Below, piece after piece: positions 1-11,000 of a DNA stretch of 64,000 bases. Origin of the DNA: Panopea generosa. Its lineage: Eukaryota; Mollusca; Bivalvia; Adapedonta; Hiatellidae. The notes under the pieces are model-generated. The model was not told where the DNA came from. It saw only the letters and a program-made list of their open reading frames with translations, and did no database searches. Positions within the stretch are counted from its first letter, which is position 1. Every line of letters starts with the position of its first letter. The stretch lies in assembly GCA_029582155.1 (NCBI GenBank), contig CM055911.1, positions 52,265,419 through 52,329,418 of the forward strand, given 5' to 3'. Made by a program: the position numbers and the translations under genes.

Positions 1-468
1 CATAAACGGCAACTACGCCGCATTTACGGCGATAACTAAACACGGTAAACCGGTATATCCTGTTAGTTTTGTGCACGCGGTTGGGAAGTGAGGTGGGATA
101 ACCCCTTTATTTTTGTATTATTATTTCGTTAGCCGATACGAGCGGCATTATATTTAAGTTTCAAGCGGACATGTGTTTTTGAATGGGAACATAACCGGTT
201 CCTAAAACATTTGCAAAAAGTGACGGATGGAACCATTTTCAGATTGAAAACAGCTCAATGTTTTACTTCGGAAGCATTTATGGGATTACTTAATGTGTTT
301 TACATTTGTTTTATGTATCAATATACCAAATTATATCTGAAAAAAACAACAAGCTGCTGTTATAAGACTGCTAAACGCCAAATTTGCTTAGTACGTAGCA
401 TAAGAAGGTGCCTCGTATATTGTACACTACATAAGTAGGTTTATTGTGTCATTTAGCGGTATTCTAAT
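1..468 (+). repeat. Partial copy of an unidentified repeat block (forward)
   Basis: Bases 1-130 match 54240-54372 and bases 131-468 match 57372-57690 in the same orientation. The right-hand copy is therefore split by the 54379-57367 insertion and this copy is unsplit. Part of it (about 240-450) is also present in reverse at 3410-3700. No convincing coding frame. Its nature is unknown; it could be part of a larger transposon that extends beyond the left edge. Confidence 0.7.
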
Positions 469-570
469 AACATGAAATAATAATAAGTACTTTTCAACTA
501 TTTTATGGTTGTTTTTAAGTTGTATCGTTGTTTACACTTCACAAATAAACTAAGTATTATTTTCCGTTTT

Positions 571-3500
571 AGAACATTATCGTCCTTCTCACTATTTTGT
601 ATGACATATCGCAGCTGTTTCAGACCTGTAGACCATTACCTGTTCTTCATGTAATACATGTACACTATTTACATTGTATTATTCCTCTAATAGCCCTCGA
701 TGGCATAAACTGACTCTAAATATTCAAACAAAACATTGTTCTAATAATCATTCTTTTATCTATTAAGAGTCGAAGCTTATAATTTTATATTAGCCACACC
801 GAGGCAGACGGAGGCATTTGTAGAATTTGTTGAGTTTCACATGTTTATTAGTGTTTTTGTAAAAGTAATAGTTGTTCCCAAAATATGAATTACTCTTGCA
901 AAGATATGACATATCCTTCACATATAATGTATGCAGAATGAATGTATAATAATACCCAGCAAATACTTGTCTTACAGTGTATTACTAAGAATTGATATGT
1001 ACTGTTATGTCGGGTCTAAAAAGCCATCAATGTGTATTCAAGGTAATCAGTGTTAAAAATAGGCAATTGTATAAAATGTAGTTTGTGTTATAGATTTGAA
1101 CGGCTTTAAATATCTGAAATATCAAAAAAAAAATAATCAGGAAATGCATGCCACGAGCTAAATGTATTTTTAAGGCAGCATGTCCCCCGAACACCCCTAG
1201 ACAAGTTGTTAGTGTGTCTCCTGTAAAATCAAACAATATAATAGAATAACTAGTTCAACATGTCCGATACCTCAGCATAATAATATCGCTTTTCATACAA
1301 ACACAGCATGTCTACTTCTATATCACATGCGAGAGATATTGTGATTTTGTCGTTGTTTTAAGTTGAAATATTTGTCAGTTGAATACCGGTAACAGTTTCA
1401 ATAAAAAAAGATATATAAAAACATAAAATAAATGTTTTATCATTTGTTTTTATTGTTTTAGCATTGACTGCGGTTTGAACAGACGACATCCTGAGTGACC
1501 GTCGAAGGCGTTCACCATTAGACCACTTTGGAGCCTTATTATTTTCTAAGAGTTAACACATTTAAAGCTGTTAGGTCTTGAAAGGGGCGTCATTCTTCAT
1601 GACCAGAACTAGAATTAATTCATACGTTTGATATACGTTTTATGTTATGAAATCGTTGTAACCGACTAAAATTTTTTGCTGGTGAATAACAAATTCCTGT
1701 AAATATGTATGGTTTATCCATACGTTTTGGCGGATTGCTAGTATCGTGACTGCGAATAATCTAATTTTGAAATCATCATTGATTTGAGGTCAACCCATCC
1801 AGTGGGATGTTGTCTTACAATTGCTTCAATCACCGGTCGTGGAGGATTGAGCCCCTTTTATTGTCTTCTCTCTATTTTTCTAATTATATAATTTTCTGTT
1901 TGAATAAACCGGTTTGAGTCCATATATAATATGAATATAATATTTGATAACTGTTTTTTTTCTTCAAACTTTAATAGTTCTCCGTTCTGCTTTCAGATTT
2001 GTATGCTAAAACTTTCATTCTTCATCCTAAAGCTTTTACTGTACATTCCCGTATTAGTATGTTTCTCTTAATTTACCAGATTTCACTCAGAAGTGTGTTT
2101 ACTCATGCTCTAAATACTTTCTTCGATACAAACATCCATATTTCTTACCTTTCGCTTGTGCTCGGTACAGTACTCTGTACCACTGGTGACCAATAAGTGA
2201 CCCGTTTAATGTTCAGGTGAGGTTGGCCATCAAATACTTTCTCATACATCCTCATACACTCTTTCCTCAGGAACCACCACCCCTCCCTCACCCACACAAA
2301 TAAATAAAATGTTCATGAATCGATGAATATATGATCACAATGAATACAAAAAAAATGAGTGTTCTATTAAACAAGCACTCCTGCTAGGGTAGGTCACTCT
2401 GTGGTAACGTTAAATTTCACGTCGATACCGACATTATATGGTATGATAGTTTTTATTGAATAAATTTAAATTTAAGCAAGGGTGTGAAAGTGGGGAAGGT
2501 GGTATGCATAACAGTTATAATATTGAAAAGTCATGTCAGAAAGCAAATATAACGCAATATGATCTTATTACCATAGATATTGTAATTGAAAATACATGTC
2601 AATCATGCATATATGGCTATATTTCTTATTTGAAAAAAAATCATGCCAGAAAGCAAATATAATGCAATATGATCTTACCTACCATAATTATTATAATTGA
2701 AAATGTGTGTCAATCATATATTTATATATTAAACAACCATGGTGAATACATAATATTGAGTTTAAAATCAGTATCGTGATGTGCATTACATCGCGACTTA
2801 AATATTGCAATAGCCTTTTATTTTCACAGATAAAATGTGATACGTATTGTTGTGAAAATGAAATATCACGATACACATCGCAAAGGAAAAATATGCCAAT
2901 GCACAGCCCTAGTATTTTTAACCAATATTTCATAATATTTGTATATCGATGACAAATTATATATAGTCTGCAAAATTCACAATGTACAAAATCATTCTGC
3001 ATTGATTTTTTAACACCTATTAATATTTTTTAAAACTGTAAATGTACTTTTTCAACGGGTAAACCATCATTTAATCCCCAGATTTCACTCCCGTAATTCA
3101 AAAATAGTGTAATTATTTTGTCGAAATGATCTACCCTGTGCTTCGGCCGATTTTTAAAATTACATATCTTGAATCAGCGAATAAATTGAGCCAAGACACA
3201 TGCTGCAAATTCCTTTTTGTTGTGTTTTGGACATAAATGTTACAATTGAGCCCTATGGAAAAGGAAATAATGGTGTTAGATGTCGCAAACACATCTGCCG
3301 CCAAATGCCCCACGTTTAAAATGCTATGGCATAGTACAACATTGGGAACAGGATGCGTTTCCATGGGGGGAGTCGCATAATGGCGTTTATAAATGATTAA
3401 AAACTAAATCAAAACCCTCAAATAGTTGGATAGACGCAGTATTTCATGTAATTAGAATACCGCTGAATGACACAATGCCTCAACTTATGTAGCGTACAAT

Positions 3501-3720
3501 ATACGAAGCACCTACTTATGCTACGTACTAAGTACATTTTGGCGTTTAGCAGCCTTATAACCTCAACTTGTATTTTTTTAACGATATAACTTTGTGTATT
3601 GATATATAAAACAAATATGAAACACATCAACTTGTCCCAGAATTGCTACCGAAGTGGTAAATGGATCAGTAAATTACGTGTTTTCAATCTGAAAGTTGTT
3701 TTCTTTTAAATAATTACGGT
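571..3720 (-). repeat. Inverted copy of the repeat block at 57.4-59.3 kb
   Basis: Reading the minus strand from 3720 to 571 follows the plus strand from about 57440 to 59260: 3720-3410 matches 57440-57690 and 2420-571 matches 57840-59260. The stretch of about 2430-3400 has no counterpart on the right. A tRNA-like relic (near 1465-1548, minus strand, mirrored at about 58690-58775) lies inside the block. Short frames in this block are not conserved between the copies, so I do not call genes. Confidence 0.7.
2534..2722. repeat. Tandem duplication, unit about 108 bp
   Basis: Two adjacent diverged copies start at about 2534 and 2642. Both contain the string AAAGCAAATATAA followed by GCAATATGATCTTA. 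This lies in the part of the left inverted block that is absent from the right one. No coding potential seen. Confidence 0.6.
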
Positions 3721-4064
3721 CATGTTTGTGACTAAAATCGATCAATGCATCCATTTCAATAAAATTGCGCCATGATTTATTAAAAGAAATACACCTTCAG
3801 TTGAAGATTAATAATAATTAATTCATAAACACTCAAACTTATTTTCCACCATCCTTAGATATCATTTACAAACATTACATTTCATAAAAAAAAACATTCA
3901 GTATGTGGAAGGCCTAATACATCATATTGACCCATTGGTACAATAAAGTACCATGTGTATTATGAAATAAGACGACAATTGGTACATTTTTGCACTTATG
4001 TGGCGATATGATGTATTAGCACGCGTATGAATAGTACAATCACGTGTTCCCAGTTTGAACAGGC

Positions 4065-4200
4065 CACAGCAAATTTTCCGACATAATCAGTATTTGGCCC
4101 AAGGGAGGTGGACTCGGACCCGCAACCTCAGCGATGAGAGCTTAAGTGATCTTAAGAAAACACCTTAGACATCCCGGCAACCCAACCCGCAAGAAAGATC
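4065..4200 (-). repeat. tRNA-derived SINE fragment
   Basis: Read on the minus strand, the segment has a tRNA-like layout ending in a B-box-like GGTCCGAGTCC. It is not a clean cloverleaf, and it shares its style with the other SINE heads in the window. No target duplication was found. The rest of 3721-4680 is AT-rich and shows nothing I can name. Confidence 0.45.
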
Positions 4201-4687
4201 CACATGTCATGTAATCACAGATAGTTCTTTTATCACATAACTTACGGTGGGAGTGTGTAAATAAACCCATGACATATTCTTGATATTAGTCTAATATTAT
4301 ATCACTTCTGGTTCACTGTTCAATGCTTTCATTATAAATCAGCTATGTCCCACGTATAATGCCGAACGACTTTCGGTATTACCTGAATATATAAAATGGC
4401 GTTATTTGAGACGATTGGCGGAAACTAATTATCCAATTTATTGTCGTTCATTATAAAGATCATCTATTAATAAATGACAAATGTACCATTTTTCAGAGTT
4501 GTCTGATCGTACATTCGTGCTCATTTATTAATCTAATATATTAACTCATTGGCAAAATGATATAATGCTCGTATAATCATATTTTACCAACTCGTTTAAT
4601 AAATTCAATAATAAATGAACACTCGTAAAAGATCCTCTACATCTTTATCTTCACAAATAGTAGTTGCTGATTCAGCAAGATAGGTCC

Positions 4688-4830
4688 ATGTATATTTTGA
4701 GATTTACAAATGTCTATATTTTGTTATAAATTAATCATTTACATAGATGTTTGTTGTTTGTATATTTTGAGATTTACAAATGTCTATATTTTGTTATAAA
4801 TTAATCATGTACATAGACGCTTGTTGTTTA
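4688..4830. repeat. Two-unit tandem repeat, 70 bp
   Basis: The segment starting TGTATATTTTGAGATTTAC occurs at about 4688 and again at about 4758, with nearly identical sequence in between. Simple local duplication. Confidence 0.7.
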
Positions 4831-5096
4831 TATGTTTTTTATCGCTGCGTCGCCAACATGCGCACAAATAAACATTATCTAAAGCTTCTTACCTTCTCGT
4901 CCACGTTTGCTCAGCTGTCGGTTACTGGTGCCACATGTGTTAAACAACTATATCCGAAGAATCTGAGTTAACCTCTCGCCCCGGTATCAACGTCTGGTAA
5001 CAAATCATCAGTTGGCACCCGTAACAAAACGCATTTGGAATACTGATATCTTTATTAACTCCAGATTTTGAGATACTCTCTCTTGCCGACAACCGG

Positions 5097-5098
<2 letters not shown>

Positions 5099-5171
<73 letters not shown>

Positions 5172-5202
5172 AGGGGGTAGAGAGAGAGGGAGAGAGAGAA
5201 AC

Positions 5203-5285
<83 letters not shown>

Positions 5286-5291
5286 GAGCGA
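5099..5291. repeat. (AG)n microsatellite grading into (ACAG)n
   Basis: Almost uninterrupted AG dinucleotides, with small GGAGGGGG breaks, followed by about eight ACAG units. A shorter AG run recurs at 5540-5565. It opens all frames on both strands and gives spurious Arg-Glu and Ser-Leu peptides. Confidence 0.95.
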
Positions 5292-5859
5292 ACGAGAGAA
5301 AGAAATGGATGAGGGTTGCGTAGCTTTGCATACTCCGTTACGTTCGTGCGTAACACAAATTTGGTAAGACATAGTAGAGTCCGTTATAAACCATATTATA
5401 GGTTGGACAACTGTGTTGTCGTATTTTATTCCCCGCAGCATTATACGCGCAGTTATTCCACCTTAACGCCGATCATGTCACAGATATATCCGAATGACGT
5501 TTTACAAGGTGTAAGCCCACCATTGATTTTGGTTCATTCATAGAGAGAGAGAGAGAGAGAGAGAGACCCAAAATGAAATTTAACTTACATTTAATTGTTT
5601 GCCAACCTCTGCACTACCAAAATATGATGAGACGTATGGATCATGTGTCATATAAGAGGTAGTGTGTATGTTCACTGTTGACAAAGTGAAAGTAGACTCC
5701 CGAAATCATAAGCATTGCATATGCATTAGAATCAAATTAAAACTGTAGATATCTTAGTCCCATTTTTATATTTACACACTTATAGAATCATGAATTATTG
5801 TCTTTTAATATTGTGGACTATCTTTAAGTTGTTCGGCCATGTGTGTAATACATGAGTAC

Positions 5860-6625
5860 TGCTATTTGAAATTTATCTCTTTCAGGAAACGTCATCCATT
5901 TAAGCTTAGTTAATAATTCTGTAGAAGGAGTATCGCAATATTTATTGAGAATAAGTTTAGCAGTTCTCTTTTGAAACCTATCATTTTTATCAATTAGTGA
6001 AACATTACAACTTCCGCAAATAACACAACAGTTATCTAAATGGTGTAAATGTAAGCATTAAAAACAACTTACGCATTGTTAGATAGAGAAATATTTTGAT
6101 GCGTGATAGAAGATAAATTAATGAATTACATTTCTTTACATTGTCGACTTGAGTATGCCCAGTCAGCGTATAATCAATCATAACTCCAAGTATTTTTTCA
6201 TGTAAACATATGTTGAAAGCTTCATCAGGTAGGAGTCATCACATATGCGGTTAATTTTGCTTTTGGAAGAAAGATACAATACTTTAAATTTGGCTGCATT
6301 GATAGACATGCGATTAGCTACACACCATGCATCAACATTGCTAAGATCCGCTGTCTAGCATTTGATACTATTTTGTTGGAAGAAAATATTTGAAAATGAG
6401 AGGGTAGTATCGTTTGCAAATACATCAACCACAGTATTTAACACAGATAATGGCAAGGTATTTATATATATTAAAAATAAGGGGGGGGGGGGGGGGGGGG
6501 CAAAGACGGAGCCCTTAGGTACGCCAGTTTTTACTATGCGGAACTCTGAAGCTTTAGTAAAATAAGTTTTATTTTCAAAATAAGAAGAAAAACATTGACA
6601 CTCGTCTCCATGTATCTTCCCGAGG
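5860..6625 (-). pseudogene. Degenerate LINE reverse transcriptase fragment
   Basis: On the minus strand, from about 6590 downwards, the translation reads as the middle of a non-LTR reverse transcriptase. It contains SEFRIVKTGVPKGSV, then LFLIYINTLPLSVLN, then VVDVFANDTTLSFSN, where the catalytic motif expected as F/Y-A-D-D has become FAND. Further down, past stops and frameshifts, come DAWCVANRMSINAAK and RFQKRTAKLILNKYCDTPS, both typical of the C-terminal half of CR1/Jockey/I-type ORF2 proteins. It is a dead fragment. A run of about 20 G at 6481-6500 sits where the conserved Gly-Pro-Leu-Leu-Phe segment should be. The clade cannot be fixed by eye. Confidence 0.8.
6481..6500. repeat. Poly-G homopolymer inside the LINE relic
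   Basis: An uninterrupted G run replaces part of the reverse transcriptase motif A/B linker and encodes a proline run on the minus strand. Its length may be unreliable in the assembly. Confidence 0.85.
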
Positions 6626-6714
6626 ACGTGGTGTCCTTGACTAAGGGCGGTGCATTTAGCCGTATTTCTGCAAACACAGGTTGGGGGTGCGACGACCCCC
6701 CTCCCCCCAGCCAC

Positions 6715-7554
6715 CCACCCCCCTCATGATTCGCTAGTGTATCTCATGGCAAACTTAGGAGAACATCGCTTAACAAAAATCACACAAATACTAAGGCCTT
6801 CATTTTACACGTAAACAATCTTTTTAAGCATTGTGCATTTATAAAGGGAATTGTGCAAGAACCAGAAAATCGATATATTACGTGACATGTAGTGATCAGG
6901 ACAATATGATTTTTGGACATGCGCCAAAGCAATTAATACCAGTTTACCTCGCTATATTGAAGTTAAAGCATATTATAGACAGAGAACAGTTTTGGTGGGG
7001 ACGTGAATTTACAAAGGAATTCCCTCAAAATATAGACATGGAAATAACTGTAATTATGTAAAGACAACGGATGGTTTTACATTAAGACACCGAAATTTGG
7101 AATAGTTAATTCTTGTAAACATTACATATTAGTTCATTACAGTGGAAAATATTTCTCTATTGATATTGAATATTACACCAGTGATATTTAACATATAGAT
7201 AGACAAATAGACACGGTATATATCGTCATTTGTGTTAAGTAAGATTTACACCTAGTACAGTTGAATATATGTAGTCTATATATTGAACTAACCAAAGGAT
7301 ATGTAAATTTATTTCAATATGTGTACCAAAAGTGTTCAACGTTCTGTTAAGATATTTCTGGATACATATCTTTGCTGTTCGTGGAAAACTTAAAACGTTA
7401 AGAAGAACTTGGTGATGTGCATGCTATGTTTTATTTGCATTCATCTCATACTCGCAGTGCATCACTCCATATTCTAATATATTCATACAGACATACAATG
7501 AAACTGTTTTAAGATATATGTATTTATATTTAATGCTTTGTAAACTTATCCAAA
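6715..7554 (+). promoter_or_regulatory. Upstream region of receptor gene A
   Basis: About 800 bp upstream of the start codon is alignable with the region upstream of gene B (29700-30773), including a conserved stretch from about 7330 to the ATG. This supports a retained promoter or 5' UTR in both copies. I cannot place a TATA box or transcription start with confidence. The small frame at 6831-7061 is not conserved in copy B and is not called. Confidence 0.45.
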
Positions 7555-8003
7555 ATGGACGAGGTGCGAGAATGGTTTACACGTTTAAATCTTGTTGAAT
7601 ATGCGGACGTGCTCATTGACAATGGCTGGGACGATATGGATACGATTTGTTCTATGTCTGAATCAGACATTGAAAAGCTTGTTCCAAAACTTGGTCACGT
7701 GAGAAAACTATCTTTAGCTATCAAACGATATAAAGAGGATAAAGCAAGCAATGTTTGTGTTGAAGCAGATGTTGTCGCAAGTACTGAAACAAGCGTGAAT
7801 GTTTCAAAACCTGATGTTGAAACAAACAAAGATAGTGAAGGGTGCATAACTCAACTAGACAATGCCGAAGAAGAAATAAATGTTGGCCATGATCGCCCAC
7901 TACAGCGTATACAAGCTATCGATTGTGGTGAAAAAACGATCAGTAATTCAGAAGATTTCAATCAGAACAATTCCCAAGACTTTAACAGCAGTGATGACAA
8001 GTC
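7555..8003 (+). CDS. Gene A exon 1: SAM domain and linker
   Basis: Encodes residues 1-149 plus two bases of codon 150. The first 62 residues fit a SAM fold: VREWFTRLNLVEYADVLIDN, then GWDDMDTICSMSESDIEKL, then a glycine-histidine turn and a basic helix (LSLAIKRYKE). SAM domains polymerise or pair with other SAM or death-fold proteins. The rest is acidic, rich in Ser, Asn and Asp, and probably disordered. The donor is TC/GTAAGT at 8004; reading on reaches a stop (TAA) at once, which supports splicing there. Confidence 0.88.
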
Positions 8004-11000
8004 GTAAGTAATTTCTATTTGTGTTTGCTCCAACCTTTTATAACAAACTATATACAATATATATTTGATTTAAATTTGCATGGTTGATATATGTTTTTAA
8101 GACACTTTACATGATTTTGATATTTTGATGGAATCATGGGAGTATTTAAGGTGAACGATTTTTTTATTTTGACGCTATCATAGGAGTATTTTAGGTGGAC
8201 GATTCTTTATTTTGACGATATCATGGGCATATTTTAGGTGAACGATTCTTTATTTTTACGCTATCATAGAAGTTTTTTTCGTGAACGATCTTTATTTTGA
8301 CGATATCATGAGCATATTGTAGGTGAATAATTCTTTATTTAGGTATCATAGGTGAGTAAATCATGCATTTAGATTGTACACTTTTAAATGCAGTGGGTAG
8401 TGCGTAGTATGATATATTTTGCCGCTTTCGGGGAGCGTATGGAGGTACTAGAGCATGACTGCCTATCGATTTTACTACATGTATATAAATCATACTTGCC
8501 TACATTTAGGGTCAGATGCGCCAACATCATAGGTTCGCTTATGATGACGTTTAATGGATTAAACATTTGTTGACAGCTAGATACTGTTTAACGGATTATC
8601 GATTTTATGTGTGCGACTATGCGGTTGTGTATTCGGCTATACTTACATTACAAACGACATGTTAGAGGGTGTTGTAGGTTGGAGATTAACGTCATTTTAA
8701 TACATTATAGGTTATCTATGGCATTTAATTTATTCGTATATAACAGGATAAATCTTAGTAAAACCATAGCTCTGCAAATATATGACAACTTAAAAATAAA
8801 TGACAAAAGTATTTTAATCAGATTTACTCAGTATATTAAAATATCTCTGAAATTAAGACACAGCATTTCAAATGTTCAATATGTTATGTAAATATATTGA
8901 ATATCTTTTGTCTATTTTCGGAAACAATCTCTGAATCAATGAAAGAAAATCATTTAACTAATTTATCAATTTATTCATCCTTTTATTTTTAGGAATATAT
9001 GACTTAAAGTTTTTTTCATGCATTATTTCGATATTGATAATAAAATAAATGAACTTACTTAAAATGTAAATGGAAAATGGAGATACAAATTATGTATTTA
9101 TTAACAATATATATTTTACGTGAGATAACGTGCTGTAAATATGATTTTATGACGATGTATTTATGTACAAGTCTGAAATAAAATATTTGTACTGTTCTGT
9201 TCTGTTATCAAACTGATTTGTATGTTTGTAAATTTGAACAAATACAAAATAAAAATATATAATATAGTAGATATGTTTAAACCAATTCAGGGGTCGTGAA
9301 TTTGAATTCCCACCTGGTCATCCAATCTCTGCGATAGTTGGTCATGAACTTTCGAATATATGGAAAATCTTAAAAAATGATTGTTATTTTATGCAGTGAT
9401 GGTTCTGTTGACACGGATGACGAGGCCGCTTCTTATGAAACAGAGTCACGTGATTCGCGTCACGCTTTGGTACATCTACCACCTCGGAATGCCTTGGTTA
9501 CCGGAGGGCGGCCTACTGTTGGTTTGTATTTCATTGTGAGGCTTGATTAACTTCCGCGAAAAAATGGATTTTAGTTGACCGCCATATTGATGTATTTAGT
9601 TACAATCTCCTTAATTTATATTTATGGCCTATGTTACTAAAATTGTATTCGTTTTTATTGATATACTTTTGAAAATACGAGCCAACTTTCTTATTTAATA
9701 ATCTTGCGGATGATTCACATGGAATTAAATGCTCGATTCTTCTTTTATGCAAAGTTGCCTATTGTTGACTTTGAAAAATGAGCCTGCCTCGTATTTTGAC
9801 CCCTAGCTTTTCTTTGAATGTACACCTTGTCTTTTCTTGGTATTTCATTTTTTTCACGTACACATTATCATTGTATGCATTCAGTGGGGAGGGGGGGGGC
9901 TGTACTTTTTTAAGGAGGTTAGCAAGTCACAAAGTACGTTTTACAAACAAAAATGGAACTGTTCACTGCTACATAAACACCCCGAAATTGGAATATTTAG
10001 GAACTCTTATATATTATATATTTCAGAAATATTGTCTTAGCAAACATCAGCAAAAACCACCCGAATGTTGCAAAACGACGAATACTTTTGTCAGCACATT
10101 GAATCATTTAACTGTTTTACTTTTATTTAAAAACAGTTAAACACAAATAATATATGACGTCATTACACGTAGCACCTATGTAACAAGTAATACATTTGCC
10201 ACGTGCAAAATATGTTTTATGGTTTAAATTGCAAACATTTATCTGAGTCTTTGAGTTGATGCATATATTTTCTATTAATGCAGGACAGTGGATGTCAGTT
10301 TCTGCAGCAACATCCGTAACCAATGCAACGATTGTAAAAGACTCGAAAAATGTAACGATTGCTGAACAGGTTAAGGAGTATCACATACACCAACCGGACA
10401 ATATCACACCCAGTAATTACCAAGGTACATGTACACGTATTATATGATCATGGACTAATGTCTAAAATGAAATAAATATATTAAAATTAAAAAGACAATA
10501 AACACCATTCTTCAGCGAGTAACCGAAATACTTTTCCGCATAAAGATTTTCGGCCGAGCTGGGCTCAAACCTACAACCTGAACAGTTACAGATAAATGGT
10601 CCTCAGACGGCAGCATATTAGACAACCAAGCAACCGAGAAATCATAAAATACATTGATAATCCCCACAACGAGGACCCATAACCTCAACAGTTACAGATA
10701 AATGGTCGTCAGACGGCAGCATTTTATACCACCAAACAACCGAGGACTCATAAAATACATAGATAATCCCACCCCGAGGACCAGTAACCTGAACAGTAAC
10801 AGATAAATGGTCGTCAGACGGCAGCATTTTATACCACCAAACAACCGAGGACTCATAAAATACATTGATAATCCCCACCCCGAGGACCCATAACCTGAAC
10901 AGTAACAGATAAATGGTCGTCAGATGGCAACATCTTATATCACTAAACAACCGAGGATTCATAAAATACATAGATAATCCCACCCCAAGGACCAGTAACC

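Noticed and set aside
4940..5441. Overlapping open frames of 99-138 codons on both strands rich in Ser-Leu or Arg-Glu
   Set aside because: They are translations of the (AG)n and (ACAG)n microsatellite; no conserved domain and all frames open at once.
8384..8891. Small frames in intron 1 (60-94 codons)
   Set aside because: Not preserved in the homologous copy B sequence, and no splice-compatible ends.
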